Below the pieces are notes generated by a model, which worked only from the letters and a program-made list of their open reading frames with translations, was not told the origin of the DNA and did not search any database. From Tieghemiomyces parasiticus (Eukaryota; Kickxellomycota; Dimargaritomycetes; Dimargaritales; Dimargaritaceae): a stretch of DNA of 64,000 nt. The DNA lies in the NCBI GenBank assembly GCA_027575765.1, contig JANBPT010000080.1:16976-80975 (forward strand). The letters run 5' to 3'. A program made the translations under genes and the position numbers. Position 1 is the first letter of the stretch; each line of letters begins with the position of its first letter. This document shows positions 45,449-57,600 of this stretch, one piece after another.

Positions 45449-45473
45449 CGGAGGAGGAGGAGGAGGAGGAGGC
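45449..45473. repeat. (GGA)n trinucleotide microsatellite
   Basis: About eight GGA units just upstream of the HAD gene start on the minus strand. Confidence 0.85.
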
Positions 45474-45741
45474 GAATCAGGACATGCATCCAATCGACGT
45501 GGAGACCTCATTTACCAGAGTGGTGGATGGTTGGGCACCATCCCCCACTGCCGATGCGGCAGCAGTACTCTGCCATGGGGTTGAAATCTATCCCCCGCCA
45601 GGTCGACGGTTTCATTTTGCTGGGGTCGCCAGAATAAAGCCTCTTCACCCTTTCTCTGATAGCTATCCAGCGGGGAGGGTGGTTTCCAGCCCTACAATAA
45701 CAATGTCGAAATCTTGTTTAGCCTATATATTACGGCCGCCT

Positions 45742-45757
45742 TTTATTCCTTTTTATT
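45742..45757 (-). terminator. Polyadenylation signals of NUP54
   Basis: Two minus-strand AATAAA hexamers ten bases apart, 67-82 bp past the NUP54 stop codon. Confidence 0.6.
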
Positions 45758-45823
45758 GGATCTAACTCGGGTCAGAGTTCTGGGCCTCCGGATCATTAGA
45801 TACAGCGGGTGTAGTTTTACCCC

Positions 45824-47095
45824 TCATGCCGTGCGACCTTCGAGTAGGGCCTTGGTGTCCTTGATATCCTTCTGCATCACACCAGTCAGCTGGGTCAGTC
45901 CAGCCTGGTAGTTGTCAAGTAGGTTGACGCAGGTCTCAAGGTCCACGTCATTGGCTACCTCGTAGCGGATGCTGCCGTGGCGGGTCTGGGCCACACGGTT
46001 GGTGGCAGCGAGGAGGGACTGGGTCTGCGTCCACAGGTCTTGGGCGCGCCGCTGCAGCTGACCGGGTCGGCTGAGTTCGCCCTGCATCCGTTCGAGCCGC
46101 ACTCTCATGATTTCCTCCTCGGGCCGAAGGGTCTGGCCGCGGAACCGTACCACCTGGGCCAGCTTCATCAGCCGCTGGATGCGCTGGCTCTGCTCCTGGT
46201 TACGGCGCCGATACTCTGTCAGCTTGGACTGCGTGTCCACCTGGTGCCGTGTCTGCAGCTGGGTTAGCTTCTGGGCGATCTCCTCGGCCTTGGCCGCATG
46301 GGCCTCACTCTCGGCCCGCTGTTGCTCCGCCCGCTTGCGCAGATCTTCGAATCCCACCGCCAGCGCCGGTACTAGACATGTCCGATCTGGGTTGTCCTGC
46401 TGGGCCTGATCCCACAGGGCCGGATCGTGGTCAGGTGGGCATGTATATAGGTGGACCTGTTGGGGATCCACCAAATTATAGAAGTAGTGCTTAAACTGAC
46501 ACAACGGGGAGTGAGGATTCCACATCTCCTTGATGAGCATAAGCTGGTCCCAGACATTATCTTGGTTGTGCTGTTGCAGGTGGGAGATTTGCGCCATGGA
46601 CTGTGGCTGTAGGCCTGGTGCCGACGTGGCGGGGGTTGGGTTGGCAGCCCCCCAGCCCGAGGGAGCACTCGTCGCACCGAAGCCCGTGGCAGAAGCACCG
46701 GTGCTGGCACCAAAGCCACCACCTGCAGGGGTGCCGGCCGACGCAAAGAGACCAGTGGTAGGTGCGGTGGTTGCCGGGGTACCGAACGTGCCCGTTGAGC
46801 CTGAAGGGGCGGTGCTGGTTAGGCTACCGAACGCAATGGTGGTGACTGTCGAGGTCACAGCCGCGCCAAAGGCCGGGGCGGCAGGCGCAGCGGAAGTCTG
46901 GCTCCCGAATCCGCCACCAAAGGCGCCCCCGAAAGTGGGAGGCTTCAGAGCGGTGGCGTTTAGGCCGGGGTTCGATAGCGAACGCTTAATCGTCGAGCCG
47001 AAGCCGGTCGGGGTGGCCGCGGCTGCGGCGCCGAATCCCGAAGTGGCGGCGGGCTGGGCCGTGCCGAATCCTGCACCGGTGGCAGAACCGAACAT
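45824..47095 (-). CDS. NUP54: FG nucleoporin Nup54/Nup57 of the central channel
   Basis: A 423-residue single-exon FG nucleoporin. In yeast Nup57 (animal Nup54) joins Nsp1/Nup62 and Nup49/Nup58 in the central transport channel. Residues 1-165 are an Ala/Thr/Ser/Gly-rich FG domain beginning MFGSATGAGFGT, with about a dozen GFG, AFG or TFG repeats. The conserved Nup54 alpha region follows: DNVWDQLMLIKEMWNPHSPL, then CQFKHYFYNLVDP, and long coiled-coil segments from about residue 245 (LRKRAEQQRAESEAHAAKAE; HQVDTQSKLTEYRRRNQEQS) to the C-terminal helix ending LLEGRTA. The ATG at 47095 directly precedes the first FG motif. Confidence 0.92.
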   Translation of the reverse strand: MFGSATGAGFGTAQPAATSGFGAAAAATPTGFGSTIKRSLSNPGLNATALKPPTFGGAFGGGFGSQTSAAPAAPAFGAAVTSTVTTIAFGSLTSTAPSGSTGTFGTPATTAPTTGLFASAGTPAGGGFGASTGASATGFGATSAPSGWGAANPTPATSAPGLQPQSMAQISHLQQHNQDNVWDQLMLIKEMWNPHSPLCQFKHYFYNLVDPQQVHLYTCPPDHDPALWDQAQQDNPDRTCLVPALAVGFEDLRKRAEQQRAESEAHAAKAEEIAQKLTQLQTRHQVDTQSKLTEYRRRNQEQSQRIQRLMKLAQVVRFRGQTLRPEEEIMRVRLERMQGELSRPGQLQRRAQDLWTQTQSLLAATNRVAQTRHGSIRYEVANDVDLETCVNLLDNYQAGLTQLTGVMQKDIKDTKALLEGRTA

Positions 47096-47922
47096 GGCGA
47101 GTGTAGACGGGGCGCGTGGAAAGAACGATGAACCGGGGGGTAGAGGAGGTGGAGATTTCAGCAGAGAACTAGCGAGGACGAGAAACCAAGGAGGGAATGT
47201 CGCTGACTTCTGTCGACCGACTTGATGGGTGGTGGATTGCTGGGCTGGCGGAGTCTAAAGACGAGATGAATGGCACGGACACAAAATAATCAACGTGGAA
47301 TGAAGCAAAACACGGTGGCTATCAGCTTTTTCACAGCGCGGTGTCTAATGAGCTTTGACTTATATAGGAATCAGTGTGAGCTGTCGGTTAGATTCCGATC
47401 TGGCGCCAAGGCAGCTGGTAAAACTGTCCCTTCGCAGGGGAAACGGCAAGATAACGTGTCTACACCCCCTGTCGGTGACGCCTATTGATACCGTCAGGAG
47501 AGTTGGGATCCTTGTCAATCTAGGCCGGTCGTATTCGCTGCGTATATCTTAGTTGACCCTAAGCCTTCTCAGCCAATCCTGGGAGGGGGGGAATGGAATA
47601 GATACTTCTCCTGCCCAGTCCGATTACAAACCTTATAGCTACATAAAATAAACGAGGATTGACGAGCGGGCGAGATCCTGGACAGGACCTTGTATCTTCC
47701 ACAACCCTGCTGAAAATACATTTACTCCTAATTGCTGTCGAACACACCAATTGCCTCTCAACTTCATCATTGGCTCTTTATGAGAATTTAGAAACATATA
47801 TGGCAGCAAAGTGCGGATCAGCGGTGTTAAAAGAAAAGAATTGCACGTACTCGTCCCAGGGCTTCAGATGGTAAGGCGACCTTTCGAGGGCCATTGGCGG
47901 CAATTGAAGGAGGGGAGAGTCG
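47096..47922. other. Intergenic between NUP54 and RPT4
   Basis: About 830 bp containing the NUP54 promoter and the RPT4 3' flank; AT-richer than the genes. No gene seen. Confidence 0.6.
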
Positions 47923-49403
47923 TTACAGTTTCTCGTAGTCTAGCTTGGTCTCAAGCTTCTTGGCGTCGGCCACCTTACGCACGGCCTTCATGAAATCCTC
48001 CTGGACGACATAGTCGCGGTCATCCCGGATGGCGAACATGCCAGCCTCAGTACAGACGTTACGCAGGTCAGCGCCATTGAAGCCGTCAGAAAGCTTTACG
48101 ATGGCCTCATAGTCGATATCGCCGTGCTTGGTAATCCCCGCCGCGTGGATCCGCAGAATTTCAGTGCGGCCTTGCTCGTTGGGGAGCGGGATCTCGATCT
48201 TACGGTCCAAGCGGCCGGGGCGGAGAAGGGCCGGGTCGAGCGTGTCAGGCCGGTTGGTGGCCATGATAATCTTGGTTTTGCCTAGGTAGTCGAACCCGTC
48301 CATCTGGTTGAGCAATTCCATCATGGTCCGCTGGATCTCACGGTCGGCCGACGTACCCTCCGAGAACCGTCGCCCGCCGATGGCGTCAATCTCATCCATA
48401 AAAATAATACAGGGTTCGTGGTCGCGTGCGTAGCCAAACATCTCGCGAATCACGCGCGAACTCTCGCCAATGTACTTGTCCACGATGGCCGACGCTACAA
48501 CCTTGAGAAAGTTGGTCTCCAGGGTATTGGCCACCGCTTTGGCCAGCATAGTCTTGCCCGTACCGGGCGGGCCGTACAGAAGGACACCCTTGGGCGGCTT
48601 GATGCCGACGCGGATGAAGAGCTCCGGGTTGACCAGCGGCAGCTCGATGACCTCACGCAGTTCCCGGATCTGTTCGCCCAGGCCACCGATCCCGGCAAAA
48701 TTGATCGTGTCGGGCTTTTCCACGGACATGTTGTAAACCAGAGGGTCGACCTCCCGGGGAAGGCGCCGCATGATGGTCAGCGTGGTCATATCCAATGCGA
48801 CGCGCGTACCCTGTTTCAATTCCGACTTGTCCAGCTTGTTGCGACAGCCCACGATGTAACGTGGACCGCTGGAGGCCTTAACCAGGACTGGGAGGCGGGC
48901 AGACAGTGTTAAGTCGGATGGTGCCACGGGAAAGAGAAAGTGAACCGCGGGTTAGAATACTGCGAACGGCGGCGAAGTGGCTGGTGTCACCAGGCAGGCC
49001 GGCTGAATTCCGCAGGGAAGGAGGGAAAAGGCGCTGTGGACCGACCCCTGCAATACGTAGGGTTCGGTCAGCAATAACCAGGTCCGGCCGCGCCGACCAC
49101 GCGTTCTCTACACTCCCTGCTTCGGCGCAGGGATGGCGGTGGTAGACGCTGCATTTCCGACCACTTACATCGTTCCTCGTCCAGTTGTTTAAAGATTTCG
49201 GCGATGATCTGGCCGGCGGACTGCAAAGCCTTCATGTCGTCCTCGGTTTTGTCGTAGTCCTTCTCGAGCTTTGTGACCTCGGCGCGAAGACCCTTGACCT
49301 TGGCCTCCGTTTCGCGGTGTTCAAGGAGACGCCGGCGGTAGTCGTGAAGCACCTTCGTGCGCCGGTCGGTGGGAGCGGCGGAGCTACCGGTAAGGGTCGA
49401 CAT
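47923..49403 (-). CDS. RPT4: 26S proteasome regulatory ATPase Rpt4
   Basis: AAA+ ATPase of the 19S proteasome base that unfolds ubiquitylated substrates. Two exons, 49403-49169 and 48887-47923; 399 residues. Exon 1 carries the N-terminal coiled coil ([20 protein letters not shown]) and [18 protein letters not shown], and ends at a GTAAGT donor (49168). The acceptor CTCCCAG (48888) restores a Phe codon to give [21 protein letters not shown], the family sequence across the junction. Walker A GPPGTGKT is at about 184-191, Walker B IIFMDEID at about 239-246; an arginine-rich SRH ([20 protein letters not shown]) follows. [20 protein letters not shown] is diagnostic of Rpt4 among the six Rpts. The C-terminus DYEKL lacks an HbYX tail, as expected for Rpt4. 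Confidence 0.97.
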
Positions 49404-50025
49404 GGCGAATGATGGGAAACGATTCGATAAGACCGGTGGATACTTGGAAAGAGTGGAGAATGAATGTGGTAAGGGTACCCAAAATGCGTAACCAATGTAC
49501 TTGAAGGCTTCCGGCTGGGTCGGAAAGGATGAGGTACGTGGGATGGCGACTAATGGCAGGGGGAGAGGGTAAAGTGGCTGGTTGTGGTAAAGAGTAAAGC
49601 AAGGGGAATGACTTGCTAGAGGCCAGATGGGACTTTTGCTATGGTGTAGGGGATTCCCTCCCAGGCTGAGGCTGTGACGCCGCCTTTCCCCATTCTATAC
49701 TCTGACCCGCACTGCTGCGGCCACGAGTCAAGAAAAGGTGGGGGAGGGCGATAAGCCTCCTACCGTTAACGAGCTTCGGCTAGCCTGGTCCGACTAGTAA
49801 ACTATCGGCCATGTCCCAATTAGTCCGTCTGGTCTCCTGCCACGCCTAGCCATGTTCAACTATACGGTTAGTAACAGGTTCCGGTCGTCATTTTATTATT
49901 GCGGTCCTTTCCTGAGATCTGGAACCAACGGTCTAATACTACACAGGCCCACCGCCCAGCTATGAATTAAATTATCGAATTAACAGATGCCGCCCGTCAC
50001 CCGTGACATGATTTAGCAGGTAGGA
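49404..50025. other. Intergenic between RPT4 and FEX1
   Basis: About 620 bp; the RPT4 upstream half is pyrimidine-rich on the minus strand. No gene recognised. Confidence 0.6.
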
Positions 50026-51693
50026 CTAGGCTGCATAACAGTTGAGGCGGCCCATTCGGGTGTTGGGCTGCACGAACCACTCGTAGAAACCGGCGCTAAT
50101 AACTAGTAAGGCCTGGGCGGTCAGGATGGAGAGTAGCGTGTAGAGGTAACTCCGAGTGAGTGTCGGCACGAGCACGGCCGCCTCAACGGCCAGGGTAGAC
50201 ACAGTAGTCAGGCAGCCGCAGAGGCCATCCATCATCGCCTGGCGTAGCTGACAGAAAGCTGGGGATTCGCGTCCACCCCCTACGGGACGGTGGATGACAA
50301 ACACATTACGGCCCAGGAGGAAGAGCACGCCCAGTAGGGCGGTGCCGGCAATGTTGGCAATAAATGTTCCCCAGGGCAAGTCACCCACAGACGGCCCGCG
50401 CAAGTTCAGCAGTCCGGATATCCGGCCCAGGCCGCGCCGATTACGTTCCTCTGTGCGGGCCGACGGCCGATTCAGGCGGGCCAGCCAAAAGCGTAGCAAA
50501 GTACCGAGCGGTGCGAAGCAGGCCGCTAGAGAATACTCCCGCCAGTAGTACGAAAGGCAAGCCCCGACAATAACGCCCGCCCACCCGCCCAATCCGAGCA
50601 CTATCACCAGCCTGTCCAGGACTCGGCGTACCAAGTGCGGTTGGGCGTTCGGGAACGGTACAGGTTCCAGTCGGTCCGCCAATTTGACATCGGGACCCAC
50701 GGGGGACGGCCGACGCCGCTGGGGGTTGTATAAGAGTCGGTAGGGGTTAGAGTTCGACCAGCCGCCGGCAAGATGCTGGCCGAACTTCAGGCCAACAAGG
50801 GCCACGCACCAGGTCACGACAAGGTGGGTGAAAGCGCCCAGGAGGGAGTCAAAATGGGTGGGTGGCAGGGTCCGTTGCGACGCCACCGGATCGATGTCTA
50901 CATCGTCGCGAATCCGGAAGGCGGTTTGGAATACCTGCAGCTGCCACGACGAAAATGTGGTGATGGAACCGCAGAGACCCGTCGTGATGCCTTTGAAAAG
51001 GTACGGCACATGGGTCAGGTAGTAGTCGAGTGGGTTGAGCAGGTGGCGGGTGTGGGGTGTAGGTAGATCAGGTTTGGCGACGACTTGTACTGACTGCAAG
51101 GAATGTGTGGCCTCTACAGCCACGACATTAGACGGCGCAATGGATAGCTCACCAGACCCCGGCCGGAACGCTTCATCCGTGGCGACAGGATCGACCAAGG
51201 GTGGGACGTACGGGGGATCCGCCCAGCGCAGTTGGTTCCCGTCCTCCGGCATCAGACTGGCAGTTTCGGTGGAGCGGAGGGTCGCTTCGTTCACACCTGG
51301 CCGGTATTCAGTATCTGCGGCGCTGACGGGACCTGCGGCCACTCTGTCGCCCGTTTTTTGTCTACGTGGGCGTTTCTCCGTTGGCCTTGGCGGTACCACG
51401 GCTGTCGGGGATGGCCGTGCCGCCCCGGGAGACCACGGCCCCTCTTCAGTCCGCTCGCGTGGCCGCCCCCTACCGGCTGACTCGCGCCACTGGTGGTATG
51501 CCTTGGCCTGAATCACCTTCAGTTCGCGAATGAACCCCATTGTCACGCAACCCGTCAGCTGCACCATGGCTAGTGCAAACACCGGCGCGAAGCCGAAGGT
51601 GAAAAGGGCATTGATACCCTGACGGACCCATAGCCCACAGATGGAAAAGAAGGCCAGTGAAGCGACTTCGACGGTACGACTCTTCCACGCCAT
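50026..51693 (-). CDS. FEX1: Fluoride exporter FEX1 (dual CrcB-domain channel)
   Basis: A 555-residue plasma-membrane fluoride channel made of two fused CrcB/Fluc-type domains, the eukaryotic FEX form, which protects cells from fluoride. Domain 1: residues 1-57 (GLWVRQGINALF helix) then 220-315, with GLCGSITTFSSW at 239-250. Domain 2: residues 356-545, with FIANIAGTALLG around Asn447 and GLCGCLTTVSTL at 490-501. The linking helix between domains (about 283-305) fits the inverted topology. Residues 58-218 form a long Pro/Arg/Ser-rich hydrophilic loop inside domain 1. The position equivalent to the pore Asn of domain 2 is Gln45 (AMVQLTGC) in domain 1; in yeast Fex one pore is known to be degenerate. 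Single exon, ATG at 51693. Confidence 0.93.
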   Translation of the reverse strand: MAWKSRTVEVASLAFFSICGLWVRQGINALFTFGFAPVFALAMVQLTGCVTMGFIRELKVIQAKAYHQWRESAGRGRPRERTEEGPWSPGAARPSPTAVVPPRPTEKRPRRQKTGDRVAAGPVSAADTEYRPGVNEATLRSTETASLMPEDGNQLRWADPPYVPPLVDPVATDEAFRPGSGELSIAPSNVVAVEATHSLQSVQVVAKPDLPTPHTRHLLNPLDYYLTHVPYLFKGITTGLCGSITTFSSWQLQVFQTAFRIRDDVDIDPVASQRTLPPTHFDSLLGAFTHLVVTWCVALVGLKFGQHLAGGWSNSNPYRLLYNPQRRRPSPVGPDVKLADRLEPVPFPNAQPHLVRRVLDRLVIVLGLGGWAGVIVGACLSYYWREYSLAACFAPLGTLLRFWLARLNRPSARTEERNRRGLGRISGLLNLRGPSVGDLPWGTFIANIAGTALLGVLFLLGRNVFVIHRPVGGGRESPAFCQLRQAMMDGLCGCLTTVSTLAVEAAVLVPTLTRSYLYTLLSILTAQALLVISAGFYEWFVQPNTRMGRLNCYAA

Positions 51694-54600
51694 AAGTCTA
51701 TACGGAGGGTATTGGGTGGAACGTGTGCCGATTGGGTTCGGAAGGCGCGTAATGCCGCGGGGCAGATGGGTCTAAGTTAGCAGAGTACAATGAGTATCAA
51801 TCGTGCAGGAGATTGCGGGCCTTGAGCGCGAAATTAGCATCGAGGGGGGTAGCCAAGCCGGCCCCTATTCAACCAGAGCACCACCTTGGCGGACTTTGCA
51901 TGCATAAGGGCCCCGTCTGATGGACAAGTGGGGCGTCCCTGTCCCTGCTGGTAAGCCATCGGTTACTGAGGGGGGACTAGCCGCTCCTGACCTCTGTTAT
52001 GTGGCTAGGGCCTGGGCAGTCACCTCGTGATCTAGTCTACACCTGCCTGGTTTATTAATCGTCCTAACCACGCAGGTTTCGAGCTACAGCAACGTATTTC
52101 CTCCCAACCGCCTGCGCTGGGGTTGTTTACACAAGTCCATCAGGCTAGTGGCCTAGATACAAGCATTGATCCTTTGACCTTGTCACCAGGACCCCTCACC
52201 CCTGAATCTGTCTCACCGGCCTCTGCTAATCATCAATATCGGCAACACAGCACTTCACTAGGCCTGGTTCGATCAATGTTTTGTCATCCATGCCAATAAT
52301 ACCTTGGTGCCATCAGTTAAGGGGTAATAATGAAGAAGGTAACAGGGGGCACAGCTTCATTTTCACCCGTTTTCTTCTTCTTTTGCAGGCACTCTGAGAG
52401 CGGTGCTTCCAATAACCACACACACACCTCAGCCCTAGAATGTATTTGGCACCGGGGAAGCTTGTCGACCAGCAATCCCCATTTGGCACCGATCCCACAA
52501 CTATACTAAAAACAGAGACAGCCGCATCGGCAGGCGGGTAGCTACCGGCCTCGTACCGTACTGCGCTGCAGTACAAGGGCGAGGGGAAGCAAGTAGCTAG
52601 GTGCATGTCTTCTCCACCCCTCCCCGCCTTCCTTTGGTCAGGGGTTGTAGACTCTCCGCTGCTACACTTTGGTAAATGGGACAGCACTCCAGTGCCACAT
52701 TTAGATCCTTGCGCAAGACCCAAGGGTCAAAGCGCTAATTGGTTTGGTTTACGTCACGCTCTACTGCTCAGCGACGTAGGGTCAAGTGTATAGTAAGTTG
52801 ACGGTGGGCAAAGCTGACGTGGCAGTTAGTACATTTGGAAGCCCTCGGACTTTTTTGGGTTGTGTAAATGTCGACGACGGTGCAAAGCTCCTGACCCGCT
52901 GGCAATGCAGGCCGTGTGGTTTGGTTTCCCGACTATGGGTTGGCTCTGGTGCCCGTGACCGAGTGGCCAATCGATTCTAAAGATAGCCCAGTGGCCGTTA
53001 TAAGTCTGAATAGGGCCAGGGTTGTCAGGCGGAGTATCTAGGTACTCAGACAACATACATTCTCCCCTAAACTGTACCAACGAATGGAATGATTAAATTG
53101 GGCCCTAGGATTGCCGCTGGCACAGCTTCGGAGATTTAGTTAGCCAACGGTCGCTGACGAGGGCGGGGTTATGTAGTGTACCCGTGGGATCGATTAGTGT
53201 AATGCGAAGCCTGCAATGTAGCGGTTAGAGTGGCCTCATTAGAGTTTCCAGTGTACGGTGGTTGGTAGGGAGGATGGTGTGTGCAGAGATGGCCCCTGGT
53301 CAGCAATAGTGACCCGTAGGACCACCAATGGCCACGGGTTAATTGCTAGCCCCTCCCAAGTCACCCGTCTGCAATTACCGCTAGGCAGCCTGTTGTATTC
53401 GCTTTATCAAGCTTAACTCTAACGAACCTAGCAGTTCGAAGCCTGCGTGAGAACGTACCCAAGGCCGGCGAAGGCGCGATTAGGTGAACTGACCAGAGGT
53501 AGGGGCGATTAGGATCTGATCAAGGTACTGCCCCCCCATGATGGTCAAGTCAGGATGTAGGCGTTCATTTGATAGCGTATCTCAATTGCGGTCGGAATCA
53601 AGAGGGAAATGAATTATGGATGGGTAGTCAACTCGACTGTGGCGTGTTGCCCACGCGGACCAGCGCAGGTTTGTTTACGGTAGAGATTGGGCAATGGAGC
53701 CGCATTGCCTGCCACTGACCATCACCTAAATCCCTTACCCTACTTCGCACCTTTCCCTCCTTACATCCACCCCTGAGAGCCCAAAAAGAACTACGTGCAT
53801 GATCAGCCTTCCTCCATTACTGCAGTGGCTATAGTCAGCCTTGCGGATCTGCCCTAGTCGCACATATGAGGGCCAAGAGAGGAGTGCTTTAATTTGATAT
53901 TAGCCCCTTACCGGACATGGGACTGGGAATTGGTGGGGGAGGATCTGGACGTGAATGCTAAAGCGGGTACGTCATATATTGAGCAGATAGCCAGGTCAGG
54001 CCAGTTGCGGTGCGCCCTGGGGGGGGGTAGAGCTTGGGCTGGCATGGTTGGAAATTAACCCGGCAGATGTTGGCAAGTGGTGGATAGCGAGGTTTCAGCC
54101 TACGGCAAGCAGCCCGTCGGCTGCAACATACATCACCAGTGACACTCTATATAGGTCTGCTGGTATTTCAGAAGGATAGGGATAGGATGGCAAGGTCTGC
54201 CTTGGCTCCAATATATCCCCTTCCTTAGTTCTCAGCCCCGAAAAGTTCGACACTCCCCTTGGTCGATAGTGCCGTCCTAGGATCGTGAACCAGGAGGGCC
54301 GTCTAATGCCAATTGGACATACGGCACTTGCCTGGCTAGATGCACACGTTGTATTGTCCTTCTCCCTCATTCCTCTCTCTACCCACTTTACCTTGAGTAT
54401 ACTGTCGGCCCTGGTCCCTCTGTAAGATTGAGTGAGAGTAAGGTTATGGAATGGAATGGGCCGGGCAAGTGTTGACAGGGGTGAGACAGTGGGGTGGGGC
54501 AGGGAGGCTATGGTATACTCGAATACAGCTCCTTATTCATTGATAATGGCTCAGCCGCGTACAAACCACGCTTGAGACGAAGACCCTGGGGATGAGTCAG

Positions 54601-57600
54601 GCTTAGCAGAGTGTTTCTCTCCGCCTCGACACTGCACCACATGGTTTACAAACTGAATCGCCAATGACGACCAGATGCCGGGCTCACCTGAAGGTCTACA
54701 AGGCTCACCGGTTTGATCGCATCGCTGAAAAGGTGTACCTTGGAGTGGCCATTTGTATTTTATACTCGCCACTCTAACTTTGCTGCGATGTCAGACCGCC
54801 CTGACCTTGATAAATTCCACATTCCTTGAACTCGGGAGCCAAGCTCACAGTGGCCAGCTCACTGCCTCCTTGGTTCGTCCTTATGCTATCCTATCCGGCA
54901 CCACTCTTCACCCTTGCGCGTTTATAGGGGGCTCGGTTGAACACAGCTTTCCTGTGCCAGGGGCCGTGCTGACCGTGGGCTGGACCTGACAGTTGGTGTT
55001 CAATCCCAGTTTACCAGCGTGCATCAGGGGTTACTATGCAAATGGACCAAAGTGTCACCCGCCTTCCTGTCATTTAATAATAGCCTTATTCTCACTCCTC
55101 ACACATCTCCGCCCTAGCCTAACGCCGAGGCGCTATCCGTTCATACCATGACGGTTAAATTGGTGAACTCTGAGTATGGAGAACACCAAGGCCATTGAAT
55201 CCAGTCTAAGGCGATTGATCAGACCCCTCACCTCCGGACGCAGTTGCTAGGGCATGGCGGATGACAACGATGGTGTCCTTTAAGTCCGCGCATGGGCCAC
55301 CGCTACCAAATTCCATGATGCCTAGCACCCTAGGGCACGATGCTCCCTATAGACATCAGCATAAGCACTGAGTTGACGTGCATAATTTAATGTCCACCAA
55401 TGGCCCTCACACGAGGTTCAGTGGCGTGCGGGGATAAATAACAGTTAATTTGAGCCAGTACCAAAGTGCGTCGTTTAAACATGCCTCCCTTTTCTTTGGA
55501 TCTACTATACGGGAGACGCTCCTGCTCAAAGACCACGCTTCAAAGCGTAGATCTAGGGCTCAAGGGACTTTGAGGGGGATACCAAAGACAACCCCAGGGC
55601 TCTCAAGGAGCGCGGTACTTGGGCAGGAACGTCTGCAGTATTTCAATGAGTTAAGGATTGCCTGGTTTTGCTTACAAGGGGACAATTCTTCGTTGGGCCA
55701 TAGCTTGCCGTCTAGCTCTAGTCCCTCCGTCTATTTTGTAATTGGGTCGCTGGGCTCGGTAGAGTCCTTACGGTCACTCAGGGGCCCTGGCACCTCTACC
55801 AATATGACTAAAGTGTATGGTCCTGGTCGCAGCTACTGGTTTATTGCCACCTGGCTAATTAGAAAATTCCTTTCAGGCCTTGCTTGAACTGCTCCTCGTC
55901 GAACCTTGGTGGATTGAGAGGCTTCTATATCAACACACGGAGATAAAAAGGGACTGGTGACCCGGAACCCTCATCTTCCGTAATTTACCCAAGGCTTTAC
56001 CTTCAACCTGACCTTATTAGCTCGGCCGGCACCGATGTTCGGTATTAAATGATTCATGCGGACTCGCTTCAGCAGGACACCACATAGATGCCATGCGTGG
56101 CTAGTTAAATGGAAAAATTTTCATATTGAGTGCCCGGTTTCGCGGGGGCTCTTTCCAACCTGTCAGATATTTTTTTGAAGGGTACTAGAGGCAAAGCCAT
56201 TCGAGCAACCCAAGTATCGGAGATGCCATGTACATCATATAGTTTAACACTTCGGGTCAACAATCGCGGGCCTGCATCCTGCTAATAAACGCTACCCGTT
56301 AAAACCTCGTTGGGGTTCAGTATATCCAGTGCACAGCATGTTTATACCACAAACTACCTCTAAATTTTAACTGAGATATAATGGATTTCGATTCCCATAT
56401 AAATAGTCCAATGAAGGAGATGTCTACATGGTATAGGTTTAGTGACTTAAGTAGCGATGACCAAGTTTACCCTCGGAAGTGCATGGGGTAAAATGCCGAG
56501 ATAGGAAGACGATGAGACACAGCTCTCCGATGCTCATTTAGACACGTCCCTTACGGCCGCTGACCCCTTAAGCTTAATCCTGACCGGATTGTGTGGATTC
56601 TCATCGACCCCCATGATGCCGAGGTAGCTGCGGCGTGAGGTAGATAAATCTGATGTGGAGAAACCGAAGTGATGAGGGGATATATAGGGAAATCCAGGCG
56701 AGCCAGGCATAGTTTACTTTACCAACTCCACTGCAAACTCAATACAGCAAAGTTGATTTGGATCGTGTCTCGGTGCATGAGCTAGTGGTTCCGTACCGAC
56801 AATCCATGTTTCTGACCTGAGCTTCTCACCAGACTGGGGCTCGTTCTAACTGATAGGCGAATAGATACCACGTGCAATACCACCAGAGTAGCCTGTGATG
56901 GAAAAAGGTCACTACTTGATGAGAGAGGATTGCAAGTAAAGGGACAAAGTTATTTGGCATTACATCGCTGCTCGCGCCTGCAGGATCTTCGATTTGTCAA
57001 GAGACTAACCTGAATAGTGTCTCGTGCAAACGAAGCGAGGAGTCGGGGTGCTATTATCGGTAATGCTGACAGCAGGGTTAATAGGGTCGGTCTCTGAATA
57101 AGGTTTCCACCAAATGGTTGGATATACAGTAGCTCGCACAAGTCACGACGACTACACTCGCGGCCCTAGCGCTGCTTATCTCGTCAGAGGTTTGATTGTC
57201 TTGTCTGGATCACCCACCCCAAAATATTCGAAGCTCGTAGTTGAACCGTCCCGCGGCCTCGCAGAAGCATATGAAACAAACAATGGTAAAATCTGCGAGG
57301 TTCGGGTTTACAAATAGGGTCTACATGCTGGCTATTGGCGACCACGCGGCCCAAAAAATGACGATCCTTTGCCTCTCGTCTCTGGATTGAAGTGTTCCCA
57401 CCTCTAAATGGTGAACGCGCGCCTACAACAGAGTCGACAAAACCAAATGCGGTACAAGGACACGGACCGAACAATTACGGCAGGGATTTCCTCCTGTTGT
57501 ATTTAGCAGGCCGCGGTTTCCGTACCCCATCTTGTTATTGGAAACTTTCTAGACCAAATCGTTAACCGAGCCGACCAGGTTACTGAACCTCGCCAACATA

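Larger units (their letters stand above)
45426..45823. other. Short intergenic region between HAD gene and NUP54
   Basis: About 400 bp: a GAG triplet run (45449-45473) in the HAD promoter, and two TTTATT elements (45742-45747 and 45752-45757), which on the minus strand are AATAAA signals 70-80 bp after the NUP54 stop. Confidence 0.6.
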
